From positions 124,001 through 188,000 of the forward strand of contig CAYJGF010000001.1 in the NCBI GenBank assembly GCA_964369965.1: 64,000 nt of DNA. The letters are read 5' to 3'. Both the position numbers and the translations under genes were made by a program. The first letter of the stretch is position 1. The number at the start of each line of letters is the position of its first letter. Below the pieces are notes generated by a model, which was not told where the DNA came from, ran no database searches, and was given only the letters and a program-made list of their open reading frames with translations. Origin of the DNA: CAYJBH01 sp964369965. GTDB taxonomy: Bacteria > Bacillota > Clostridia > Oscillospirales > Ruminococcaceae. Below are positions 43,193 through 51,982 of this stretch, piece by piece.

Positions 43193-43210
43193 TTCATTTT
43201 GTCAAAACTC

Positions 43211-43239
43211 TTGATATTGTGTCGATTTTATTGTAAAAT
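43211..43239 (+). promoter_or_regulatory. lysS promoter
   Basis: -35 TTGATA (43211-43216), a 17-bp spacer and -10 TAAAAT (43234-43239), just outside the right end of the IS remnant. No T-box leader is visible. Confidence 0.7.
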
Positions 43240-43289
43240 TAGCTTTGAATGTAATAATACTACTATATATAAAAAGGAAGGATCGGCGC

Positions 43290-44801
43290 ATGAACAACAG
43301 CGACGTGGCAAACGAGAAGTTACAAACCGGGGAGGAGCTTTCCGAGCTTTTACAGATACGTAGGGATAAACTCTCCGCCCTTGTATCGGCAGGTAAAAAT
43401 CCGTTTGAGATTACAAAATATCCTGTCGATGCCTATGCGGCGGAGATAGTATCGAGCTTTAACGACGAGGAGACCGCGCCGGTGCGTGTTGTCAATGTTG
43501 CCGGCAGGTTGACCGCCAAGCGCGACATGGGCAAGGCGAGTTTCGGCGACCTTGTGGACACAAGCGGACGCATACAGCTTTATATCAAGAAAGACGTGCT
43601 CGGCGAGGAGGAGTACTCCGACTTTTTACGTCTGGATATCGGCGACATTGTAGGCGTCGTCGGCGAGGTTTTTCGCACCCGAAAGGGGGAGATATCCATC
43701 AAGGTGAACGGCTACACCCTCCTTTCCAAATCGCTTATTCCACTGCCGGAAAAATGGCATGGGTTAAAGGACACCGAACTGCGCTACCGTCAACGCTATG
43801 TCGACCTTATCGCAAACCCCGAGGTTAAGAAAACGTTTGAACTTCGCAGTAAAATTATGCGTGAGATACGGTGCGTCTTAGATGAGCAGGGCTTTTTAGA
43901 GGTGGAGACACCGGTCTTGCAGGGTGAGGCAGGCGGTGCCGCCGCGCGCCCCTTTTTAACCCATCACAACGCGCTGAATATGCCAATGGCGCTTAGGATA
44001 GCTCTCGAGTTGCACCTCAAACGCCTTATAGTCGGCGGTTTTGATAAAGTCTATGAGATAGGCAGGGTTTTTCGCAACGAGGGGATATCGCCAAAACACA
44101 ACCCCGAGTTTACTTTGCTCGAATTATACCAAGCGTATACAGATTATGAGGGGATGATGAACCTTTGCGAGAACCTTATGCGTGAGGTTGCAAAAAGAAC
44201 CCTCGGCACTGCAAGCGTGGAGTTGGACGGCGAGGTCATCGATCTCGGTGCGCCGTTTGCGAGGATAAGCATGACCGAGGCGGTTAAAAAGTATGCCAAA
44301 ATTGATTTTGAGGCAATCTCGTTTGACGAGGCGAAAAAACTTGCTAAAGAACACCATCTCAACCTGCTCTCTCACCACGGCAAGGGCGATATACTCAACA
44401 TGTTTTTTGAACTTTTCGCGGAGGAGCACCTTGTTCAGCCGACATTTTTGACCCATCATCCGGTCGAGATTTCACCGCTGTCCAAACGTTGTCCCGAAAA
44501 CCCCGACTATACCGAGCGATTTGAGCTTTTTATAGGCGGTCGTGAGTATGCAAATGCATTCAGTGAGCTGAACGACCCCATCGATCAACGTGGGCGATTT
44601 GAGGCGCAGGAGCGTGCTAAGGCGGCAGGCGACGATGAGGCGGCGCCTATGGATGAGGACTTTTTGACCGCCCTGTCCTACGGTATGCCCCCTACCGGCG
44701 GTATCGGTATCGGTATCGACCGCTTTGTCATGCTGTTGACCGGCTCGCTTAGCATACGCGACGTACTGCTCTTCCCGACCATGAAACCTATAAAGGAATA
44801 G
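43290..44801 (+). CDS. lysS: Lysyl-tRNA synthetase, class II
   Basis: This 503-aa class II synthetase charges tRNA-Lys. The N-terminal OB-fold (about 60-160) holds VAGRLTAKRDMGKASFGDL (about 66-84). Motif 1 is near FLEVETPVLQGEAGG, motif 2 is FRNEGISPKHNPEFTLLELY (about 261-280), and motif 3 is GGIGIGIDRFVMLLTGS (about 470-486). The start at 43290 follows AAGGAAGGATC; an upstream ATG at 43245 has no ribosome site. It forms a two-gene unit with ruvX, 2 nt apart. Confidence 0.97.
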   Translation: MNNSDVANEKLQTGEELSELLQIRRDKLSALVSAGKNPFEITKYPVDAYAAEIVSSFNDEETAPVRVVNVAGRLTAKRDMGKASFGDLVDTSGRIQLYIKKDVLGEEEYSDFLRLDIGDIVGVVGEVFRTRKGEISIKVNGYTLLSKSLIPLPEKWHGLKDTELRYRQRYVDLIANPEVKKTFELRSKIMREIRCVLDEQGFLEVETPVLQGEAGGAAARPFLTHHNALNMPMALRIALELHLKRLIVGGFDKVYEIGRVFRNEGISPKHNPEFTLLELYQAYTDYEGMMNLCENLMREVAKRTLGTASVELDGEVIDLGAPFARISMTEAVKKYAKIDFEAISFDEAKKLAKEHHLNLLSHHGKGDILNMFFELFAEEHLVQPTFLTHHPVEISPLSKRCPENPDYTERFELFIGGREYANAFSELNDPIDQRGRFEAQERAKAAGDDEAAPMDEDFLTALSYGMPPTGGIGIGIDRFVMLLTGSLSIRDVLLFPTMKPIKE

Positions 44802-44803
44802 AT

Positions 44804-45217
44804 ATGAAGATACTTTCGGTTGATTACGGCGAGACTAAAACCGGACTTGCCGCATGTGACAGGACGGAGTTTTTGTGCTCTCCTCTCGGAGTTTTGAGGG
44901 AGAAAAGCATGGCAAAGACGGCGGAGAAAATTGTCTACGCTGTGCGCGAATACGAGATAGGCATGATTGTCATCGGTCTGCCGGTGTATGACGACGGCAA
45001 CGAGCACCCTCATGCAGAACAGTGCCGACGGCTGGGGGGGATTCTCGAGAATGTCGTCAAAATTCCGGTGGAATATATGGAGGAGGACTCCACCTCCACC
45101 GAGGCGCAGGAGATAATGAAGTCCAACAAGAAAAATCGCAAAAACCGCTCCGACGAGGAGGATGCGGTTGCGGCGGCTTTAATTTTGGAGAGATTTTTGC
45201 AAAAAAGGAACAGTTAG
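44804..45217 (+). CDS. ruvX: RuvX/YqgF putative Holliday junction resolvase
   Basis: This 137-aa RNase H-fold nuclease acts in rRNA maturation or recombination. It begins MKILSVDYGETKTGLAACD with the first catalytic Asp (D7). It continues with IVIGLPVYDDGNEHPHAEQC (about 50-69), VEYMEEDSTSTEAQEIM (about 86-102) and the final SDEEDAVAAALILERFL with the last catalytic Asp. It is coupled to lysS. Confidence 0.93.
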   Translation: MKILSVDYGETKTGLAACDRTEFLCSPLGVLREKSMAKTAEKIVYAVREYEIGMIVIGLPVYDDGNEHPHAEQCRRLGGILENVVKIPVEYMEEDSTSTEAQEIMKSNKKNRKNRSDEEDAVAAALILERFLQKRNS

Positions 45218-45305
45218 CGAATATTTCTTATAAAAAGCATATAGATTATAATTAGTGGAGTATAGGGAATAATATTTATTCAGTTAACAAAAAAGGGGAA
45301 AAGAA

Positions 45306-45875
45306 ATGACAAAAGGGCCGCTCGGGCGAGTTACGATGGGATTTTTAATCTTCGTCTTGTTTTTTTGCCTCTCTCTGCTGCTCTTCGCGTACATCAGCAT
45401 CGAGCGCGACCGTGAACAGACCGAAATTATGCAGGGTGATGTGCCGGCGATAGTGGAGCTTTATAACTCCTTTATCAACTATCCGAACTTTGCCTCGGTG
45501 GAGTTTACGCAGGACGGCGAGGTGACACTTCTCGACAGTGAGCTTGCGCCCATCGGCACCATGAAGATAACCAATGAGGCACAGGTCGAGGTTTTAGAAA
45601 ATGTTGAAAAGATATACCGAGACGATTATGGTGTGAATTTTCTATATGGCAACAACTATTTTTCCAGTATATCACGCATACTTTTTTCCCAACAAAGCAT
45701 TGAGGATATAAAAAATAAACGCAGTGACAACGAGGTGGTAACAAAAATTTCGGGCGGTATGTATATGATAGTCTATAGCTTTGAGTATGACCGCTTTATT
45801 TCACCGGAGGAAATAGGGACTGTTTTCGGGGAGTTTGCAGAGATGTTCTTTCTTGCCGTAGAGGAGTTTATATAA
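45306..45875 (+). CDS. Uncharacterised single-pass membrane protein
   Basis: A 189-aa protein with one N-terminal membrane helix (about 9-31) and an extracytoplasmic alpha/beta domain of about 150 residues without cysteines or recognised motifs. It contains hydrophobic segments such as SISRILFSQQSIEDI and GGMYMIVYSFEYDRFIS. It overlaps the next gene by one base (TAATG), so the two are probably partners. I do not recognise a family. It is the first gene of a four-gene membrane cluster ending at 49971. Confidence 0.7.
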   Translation: MTKGPLGRVTMGFLIFVLFFCLSLLLFAYISIERDREQTEIMQGDVPAIVELYNSFINYPNFASVEFTQDGEVTLLDSELAPIGTMKITNEAQVEVLENVEKIYRDDYGVNFLYGNNYFSSISRILFSQQSIEDIKNKRSDNEVVTKISGGMYMIVYSFEYDRFISPEEIGTVFGEFAEMFFLAVEEFI

Positions 45876-46531
45876 TGTCAAAAACCAAGTTTAAATCAAT
45901 AATCGGCATTGCGGTGGGCGTTGCAAAATTTGTGCTCAAAACGGTGATGTTTTTCCTTGTCGTGTTCACCGTTATAAACGAGTATCTTATATACAGCGAT
46001 TTTGTTGAGGAGGGTGTCGCTGTCTACACAAGGCTTAGCGACCTCAACGATTATCTTATCGCCATCGGGTTTGCGCTCGCGTCGAGCTTTGCTTTTTTTG
46101 CGTTTGGGCTTGCACAGAACAAACCCATTTTGATTAGTATCGACCTGCTTTTGAGCCTGCTTATTCTGTTTTATGTTCTACTCAACTACACCCCGTGGGT
46201 TGGCGAAATCCCATCCGACGTGGAGGGGTATCAGTTTTTATTGTCCAACATTCGATTTGTATTCTATGCGGCATGGGCGGCAATGGCTGTGGTCTATATC
46301 TCGGTAGTGTCCTTTAAAGCGCTATATGTTTTCTACTTTGGTGTGGATGATGTGTCGGAAAGTTCAAATCAGCAATTCTTAAAGCAGATGGAGGAGCACA
46401 AACTGCAAAAGTTGACCGAGCTTCAACAAAACGCCTATTCGTTAGAGGGGAGCAAACTCTCGACACAGGAGTATCAAAACGGCATAAAACAACTCTATCG
46501 TGACAAGGTGAGACTACACGATAGTTATTAA
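45875..46531 (+). CDS. Uncharacterised four-helix membrane protein
   Basis: A 218-aa protein with helices at about 12-36, 56-76, 82-104 and 120-142, then a cytoplasmic C-terminal coiled-coil-like tail (about 155-218) rich in Gln, Lys and Glu, with KQMEEHKLQKLTELQQNAYS. No catalytic motif is visible. It is translationally coupled to the gene at 45306, and the next gene follows 22 nt later with AAGGAGG. No known family was recognised. Confidence 0.7.
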   Translation: MSKTKFKSIIGIAVGVAKFVLKTVMFFLVVFTVINEYLIYSDFVEEGVAVYTRLSDLNDYLIAIGFALASSFAFFAFGLAQNKPILISIDLLLSLLILFYVLLNYTPWVGEIPSDVEGYQFLLSNIRFVFYAAWAAMAVVYISVVSFKALYVFYFGVDDVSESSNQQFLKQMEEHKLQKLTELQQNAYSLEGSKLSTQEYQNGIKQLYRDKVRLHDSY

Positions 46532-46553
46532 CCCATCGCCAAGGAGGAATATA

Positions 46554-48224
46554 ATGAACCTGCGACTTAAAAAACTATTGGCACTTGCCTATATTGTCGT
46601 CACGCTGTTTTTTGTGGCAAATGCATTGATGTCGTCTATCAACCTTAGCCCTCTCTACCCTGAGAGTGCGTTTTTTTATTGTGTGCTGATAACTGCGTAT
46701 CTCGGCATTGCGGTGATCTATAAAAAAGGTCTTTTGATATTGTTGCAACCCATTGTCGGCGCCAGCGTGGACTATGAGCCGAAAAAGCGCGGCGGCAGGG
46801 CATTGATTATAATCATTGCAGCTGTTTGGGTGGTATATGTGGCGGTCAATATCCTATCATCGGTGCTCTTTAACGTGCCGGCGTACCGCGACCAGATGCC
46901 GGACTATGCAACCGGCGACTTCAGCGAAAATATACAGGCAATTGACACAACCCAAATCCCCATAGTGGACGAGCACCTCGCGATGGTTCTCGCCGAGAAA
47001 AAGCTGGGTGAGCGCCCCTCGCTCGGCTCGCAGGTGGTGCTCGGCACACCGACGATACAGACGGTGGACTCAAAACTGCTCTGGGTGGTGCCGCTGGAGC
47101 ACTCCGGATTTTTCCAGTGGTTGACCAACATGGAGGGCACGCCCGGTTATATCACGGTGTCCGCCACCAACACACAGGACGTCGAATATGTCGAGAACTA
47201 CCCTGTCAAGTATCAGGACAACGCCTTTTTCTTTGACAACCTTGCCTTTCACACGCGCTATACCGCCGCCCTTTTCACCGGCGTGACCGACTATAGCTTT
47301 GAGCTCAACGACGAGGGCGTCCCCCACTGGGTTATAACCACCTATAAGAACACCCGAGGATTTGCCCTGCCGGAGGCGACCGGTGTCATAGTGATGGACG
47401 CCGCCACAGGGCAGAGTATGCGATACAGCCTTGATAACATACCGGACTGGGTCGACCGTGTCCAGCCGGAGCACTTTATTTTAAATCAAATAAACAACAA
47501 GGGGCAGTATGTACACGGTGTGTTCAACTTCTCCGACCGTGATAAATATCAAACCTCGGACGGTCATATCATCGTCTATAATGAGGGGCGTTGCTATCTC
47601 TTCACCGGCATTACCTCGGTCGGCGCGGACGAGAGCGCAATAGGCTTTGTGATGGTGGATATGGTTACAAAAGAGCCGGTCATGTACCAGATGGCAGGTG
47701 CTACCGAATATGCGGCACAGGGCAGTGCCGAGGGCAAGGTGCAACAATTTGAGTATTATGCCTCCTTCCCCGTTATCGTCAATATGAACGGCGTGCCGAC
47801 CTACTTCATGACACTCAAGGACAATGACGGGCTTATCAAACAGTATGCCTGTGTCTCGGTCAAGGACTTCTTGATTGTGGGTGTGGGGGAGAGTATTGTC
47901 GAGGCACAGCAAAACTATGAAAAGGCATTACTGCAAAACCCGAGCGCCAGCCTTGATGTCATACCGTCCGTACCGAGCGAGCTTATCGGCACGGTACTGC
48001 GTATCGCCTCGGAAAATGAGCAACTGCTATTCTACCGTATTATAATTGAGGAACAACCGGAACTGCTGTTCGACATACCTGCCACGGTAAGCCCCGAGCT
48101 TGCAATAACGCTGCCGGGCGATCGGGTGAAGATAGCCTATAACGAGGTGGAAACGGCTGTTCAAAGTGCCACCGAGTTTGATAACCTTGAATTTGAGCAA
48201 GGGGATAACACACAGGAAGAATAG
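46554..48224 (+). CDS. Large uncharacterised membrane protein with an extracytoplasmic beta domain
   Basis: A 556-aa protein with three N-terminal helices (about 8-28, 40-60, 82-105), then roughly 440 extracytoplasmic residues. The latter contain at least two similar beta-rich units resembling repeats that accompany PepSY-like folds, for example ALPEATGVIVMDAATGQSMR and AIGFVMVDMVTKEPVMYQ. The C-terminal 60 residues (EQPELLFDIPATVSPELAIT) are acidic. No hydrolase or nucleotide motif is seen. It may scaffold the adjacent membrane glycosyltransferase-like protein, 1 nt downstream. The function is unknown. Confidence 0.7.
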   Translation: MNLRLKKLLALAYIVVTLFFVANALMSSINLSPLYPESAFFYCVLITAYLGIAVIYKKGLLILLQPIVGASVDYEPKKRGGRALIIIIAAVWVVYVAVNILSSVLFNVPAYRDQMPDYATGDFSENIQAIDTTQIPIVDEHLAMVLAEKKLGERPSLGSQVVLGTPTIQTVDSKLLWVVPLEHSGFFQWLTNMEGTPGYITVSATNTQDVEYVENYPVKYQDNAFFFDNLAFHTRYTAALFTGVTDYSFELNDEGVPHWVITTYKNTRGFALPEATGVIVMDAATGQSMRYSLDNIPDWVDRVQPEHFILNQINNKGQYVHGVFNFSDRDKYQTSDGHIIVYNEGRCYLFTGITSVGADESAIGFVMVDMVTKEPVMYQMAGATEYAAQGSAEGKVQQFEYYASFPVIVNMNGVPTYFMTLKDNDGLIKQYACVSVKDFLIVGVGESIVEAQQNYEKALLQNPSASLDVIPSVPSELIGTVLRIASENEQLLFYRIIIEEQPELLFDIPATVSPELAITLPGDRVKIAYNEVETAVQSATEFDNLEFEQGDNTQEE

Positions 48225-48225
48225 A

Positions 48226-49971
48226 ATGATAAAGAACGACAATAGATTAAAAGGGTTGCTTGAAAGAGATATACCGTTTTGGGTATATTATCTGCTCGGT
48301 TTAATCGCTATTGTCGGCAAGCTGATACTCGTCTCTTTTCAACTGTTAGATTTGAACCTCCCTGCGCCTATCGACGATGGGCTTATGTACTCCGCCGCCC
48401 TCTCGCTGACCGAGGGGGACTGGTTTGGAGAGTATGGCTATCTCACCATCAGCAAACACATGGCATTCGCTCTGTGGGAGGCGCTGTTGCACACGCTCGG
48501 TGTGCCTATCCTTGTTGGCAATCAGGCATTCGTCGCCCTCGCCTGTATGCTTTGCACGGCGGCGGTCTCACCGCTTATCACCAAAAGATGGCAACGGCTT
48601 ATATTTTTCGGCGTCATGTTTTTTAATCCGAGTGCGACGGCGGCGTTTACACTTCGCCCCTATCGCGACAGCATTTTCCCTTGGATATGCCTCGTTGTCT
48701 TTGCCTGTTTTATCGCGGTGGCACTGCGTGTCGAGAGCAAAAAACCCTCCGGTATTTTTTATCTTATAACGGGTGGGTTTGCCCTCGGTGCCGCCTATCT
48801 CTTTCGTGAGGACGGCTATTGGGTGCTGCCGTTTGCCGTCACGGCGAGCGTTATCACCGCTGTCTGCTTGTTTTTTAAAAAGATCGGCAGAGAGCGAATA
48901 ACCTCAATAGCGAGGTTGTTAATCCCATATGCCGTCATGATGCTTTGTATAACAATCTACAGCACCATGAACTATCTGCATTACGGTCGATTTATTGTCA
49001 GTGATTTCACCTCAAGTGAGTTTGCCGCCGCCGTCGGTGCAATGGCACGTGTTGACACGCAGGAGGGGGATGTCTTTTGGAGCGATGATAAAATCAGCAT
49101 AACCGGCTCTGCTCGTCAATCCATTTATGAGCATGTGCCGCAGTTTGCACGTCTTGAAGAAACTCTTGAAAGTGATGCTTTTTTCAATGCCTACGGATAT
49201 GTCCAGACCGACAAAGAGACCGGCGAGCGATACGTCGATTACAGCTCGGGCGGCTTTTATTGGGCACTTCGCAGGGCGGCGGATATAGCCGGGGTTTATG
49301 ACGATGCAACCACCGCAAAAGAATATTGGCAGGATTTAGCACACGAGATTAATCGCCTTTGCGATGAGGGTGTTTTGCCGTCCGATTCGGGGGAGCGTTC
49401 CTCCACCATGCCACCGATACGCCCGGAGTATGTACTGCCGGTCATAGAGGAGGCGTTAACGAGTTTTTGGCATGTCATCACCTTTGAGGATACCTCCTGC
49501 TATGTCCATGATCGTCTGAGCGTCGGCGAGCCTAAGGCAATAGAGCCGATGGAGGAGTTTTTATACACAAAAAGCAGTATTGCCGCAAGGGAGGGCACAT
49601 CGGAGCCGTACTATCACCCATTGTGGATGCACGCCTATAACCTGATGGACACGATACGGCTTTTCTATGTCTTTCTTGTGCCTATAGCGCTTTTTTCAGC
49701 GTTTATTGTTCAAATTCTGCGTGCGGTACAGCTGATAAAGGGGCGGCGCTTACTTAGCCTTAACAGCGAGAGTATCCTGTGGTACATCTGCCTCGGCATA
49801 ATGCTGATGGTTATCTTCCGCGTATTTATTATAGCGTTTGTCACGGTGGCGAGCTTCACCATCGGGACGTATGTGATGTATCTCGGCAGTGTACATCCGC
49901 TGATAATGCTATATATCTTACTGACATTGTTCACCATAAAAAACAATCGGAATATATCGGTTGATTTGTAG
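48226..49971 (+). CDS. Polytopic GT-C-like membrane protein
   Basis: A 581-aa protein with about ten to eleven helices. An early loop holds APIDDGLMYSAALSLTEGDW (about 41-60), with paired acids after helix 1. This is the position of the catalytic acid in GT-C glycosyltransferases that use polyprenyl-phosphate sugars. LRPYRDSIFPW (about 141-151) and FREDGYWVLPF (about 189-199) add conserved-looking polar loops. A roughly 180-residue extracytoplasmic domain follows (about 255-440). The start at 48226 is placed by CAGGAAG. The glycosyltransferase role is an inference from topology. Confidence 0.6.
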   Translation: MIKNDNRLKGLLERDIPFWVYYLLGLIAIVGKLILVSFQLLDLNLPAPIDDGLMYSAALSLTEGDWFGEYGYLTISKHMAFALWEALLHTLGVPILVGNQAFVALACMLCTAAVSPLITKRWQRLIFFGVMFFNPSATAAFTLRPYRDSIFPWICLVVFACFIAVALRVESKKPSGIFYLITGGFALGAAYLFREDGYWVLPFAVTASVITAVCLFFKKIGRERITSIARLLIPYAVMMLCITIYSTMNYLHYGRFIVSDFTSSEFAAAVGAMARVDTQEGDVFWSDDKISITGSARQSIYEHVPQFARLEETLESDAFFNAYGYVQTDKETGERYVDYSSGGFYWALRRAADIAGVYDDATTAKEYWQDLAHEINRLCDEGVLPSDSGERSSTMPPIRPEYVLPVIEEALTSFWHVITFEDTSCYVHDRLSVGEPKAIEPMEEFLYTKSSIAAREGTSEPYYHPLWMHAYNLMDTIRLFYVFLVPIALFSAFIVQILRAVQLIKGRRLLSLNSESILWYICLGIMLMVIFRVFIIAFVTVASFTIGTYVMYLGSVHPLIMLYILLTLFTIKNNRNISVDL

Positions 49972-49989
49972 GTCATGACATGGTATAAT
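49961..49989 (+). promoter_or_regulatory. Promoter of the cyclic-di-GMP gene pair
   Basis: -35 TTGATT (49961-49966), a 17-bp spacer and extended -10 TGGTATAAT (TATAAT 49984-49989). The -35 overlaps the end of the upstream coding region. Confidence 0.7.
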
Positions 49990-50075
49990 CAAGTTGCATA
50001 AATAATCATAGAATATTCACATTTTCGACAAATTGCGAATAAACTGAAATACCACCTAAAAAGAAAGGGACATAA

Positions 50076-51974
50076 ATGACTACCAACCTAATCGGTGATA
50101 TTGAAAACAACGATTTTAACTGCTTTAAAAATTCCGTTGCGATGATTATTGTACGTTGCGATGCTGAACTTAGCATTGTGTCGGCAAATGATGTTGCGTT
50201 CATGTTGATTGGTTATTCGCGAGAGGAGTTTAAAACGCTCGGGGACAATTGTGCCTCCTACTTCATACATCCGGAGGATAGGGCGCAAATACTGGGGCTT
50301 GCGAAAAAACAACTTTTGGCAAACACGCCCGATTTCACAATTATGTTGCGGATAAAAGACCGTGACGGCGACTACAACACCAAATTTTTTAACGGCATGT
50401 TTTTTATCAAAGACGGGTTTGAGCACGCCTCATTTTCCACTGTCGGCGATGTTAATAAATTATACAATTCCGCCGAGCTTGGCAACATGCAGGATTTTAT
50501 ATTTAAGGCAACCAACCTTACCGAAGATTCCTTTTTTGAGTATAATATTAAAGAGGATATAATGGTTTGCTCCGAAAAGTTCAGCAAGCGTTTCGGTGTG
50601 CCGGATGTCATTGAAAATTTTGCGGATATTGTGCGCAACAGCGGACTTATCTGCTCCGATTCTCGAAAAGATGTCAGTGCAAAACAGCTGCAAAAAGTGT
50701 CCGAGAGGACCGTATCCAAAAAGATACATATGTGTGGGGCGGACGGCAAAGATTATTGGTACATGGTCTATTATCGTGTCTTTGGTGACCTTAACAATGT
50801 CCCGAACAAGGTGGTCGGCAAGATGAACGACATCACCGCCGAGCAGTGGGAGATTGAAAAACTGACAAAACTGTCGCTCACCGACCCACTTACCGGTCTT
50901 TATAACAAGTCCTCCATCGAGCATTTTATTAAGGAGACGCTGAAAGAAGATCGCCGTAGCAATGAAGAATATCATGCCTTGATGATTGTCGACATAGACA
51001 ACTTCAAACTGGTTAATGACAACCTCGGGCATCTTTTCGGTGACGCCTTGCTCGCTCAACTGGCAGACAAACTAAAGAGTATATTTCGCTCCGACGACCT
51101 TATCGGCAGGATTGGCGGCGACGAATTTTTTGTTTTTCTTAAAAAGTGTAACAATGATGATATAATCGCCTCCAAAGCGAGGGAGATATGCGCCGAATTT
51201 TTGAAAACTTTTGAGGAGACCGGCTTTGCGGTGAACATCTCGGCAAGTATAGGTATTGTCAAATCGCCGGAGTACGGCACAACCTTTGAAAGCCTTTACA
51301 GCTATGCCGACGTTGCCCTATATCATGTCAAAGCAAAGGGGAAAAACGGATTTGCCTTTTATGACAAAACTATGGGCAAGTCAAACTACACCTCACAGCG
51401 CACCGAGCTAGACAGCGAGCTTCAGGGTAGAAAAATCTACAGTGGCAACCGCAGTGAATTTTATTTCAACATGCTTTTTGACAGCAAAAATCTGCCGAGT
51501 ATTCTCCCGTCCGTTATCAAACTATTGACCGAACAGTATGATTTTTGCAAAGGATATATCTTTGAATATTCTGCCGAGCATGAGCTTTATGAAAAAACTT
51601 ACAGCTATGACAATGTGCAGGTGCTCGGTGAGAGCTTTGTGCTCAACGAGTTTAGATATACCGACTTTGAAATTTCTATAAAAGAGATGCTTGACAAAGG
51701 ATTTGTGTTTATACCCGACACATCAAAACATACCGTCCCGATCGAGAGGGCGGCGTTTATGGCCGCCGAAATGTGGATGTTTTTTGCCGTGCCCATGATA
51801 GAAATGGGGGAGCTGGTCGGGATGTTTGGCTTCGAGCAGACTAAAAATGCACGGTATCTATCTGTAGCCGAGATAGAAGAGATTAAGATGATTATGAATA
51901 TAATTAATACATTCCTGATTAAATTTAGGTTAGAGCAAAAAATCAGTGAAAACAATTTTAGAAATGGAGCGTAA
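50076..51974 (+). CDS. PAS-GGDEF diguanylate cyclase with a C-terminal GAF-like domain
   Basis: A 632-aa soluble protein with a first PAS domain (about 12-130, IVSANDVAFMLIGYSREEF), a second PAS domain (about 150-270), and a GGDEF domain (about 280-440) with DIDNFKLVNDNLGHLFGDAL and RIGGDEFFVFL (core about 347-351, intact). The C-terminal 180 residues (about 450-632) look like a GAF sensor: FCKGYIFEYSAEHELYEKTY, MWMFFAVPMIEMGELVGMFG. A sensor placed after the GGDEF domain is uncommon. It is followed 8 nt later by a phosphodiesterase gene, so synthesis and breakdown are co-expressed. Confidence 0.85.
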   Translation: MTTNLIGDIENNDFNCFKNSVAMIIVRCDAELSIVSANDVAFMLIGYSREEFKTLGDNCASYFIHPEDRAQILGLAKKQLLANTPDFTIMLRIKDRDGDYNTKFFNGMFFIKDGFEHASFSTVGDVNKLYNSAELGNMQDFIFKATNLTEDSFFEYNIKEDIMVCSEKFSKRFGVPDVIENFADIVRNSGLICSDSRKDVSAKQLQKVSERTVSKKIHMCGADGKDYWYMVYYRVFGDLNNVPNKVVGKMNDITAEQWEIEKLTKLSLTDPLTGLYNKSSIEHFIKETLKEDRRSNEEYHALMIVDIDNFKLVNDNLGHLFGDALLAQLADKLKSIFRSDDLIGRIGGDEFFVFLKKCNNDDIIASKAREICAEFLKTFEETGFAVNISASIGIVKSPEYGTTFESLYSYADVALYHVKAKGKNGFAFYDKTMGKSNYTSQRTELDSELQGRKIYSGNRSEFYFNMLFDSKNLPSILPSVIKLLTEQYDFCKGYIFEYSAEHELYEKTYSYDNVQVLGESFVLNEFRYTDFEISIKEMLDKGFVFIPDTSKHTVPIERAAFMAAEMWMFFAVPMIEMGELVGMFGFEQTKNARYLSVAEIEEIKMIMNIINTFLIKFRLEQKISENNFRNGA

Positions 51975-51982
51975 TGTATTAG

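Noticed and set aside
43201..43289. T-box leader before lysS
   Set aside because: The leader is only about 45 nt and lacks the T-box sequence and antiterminator stem.
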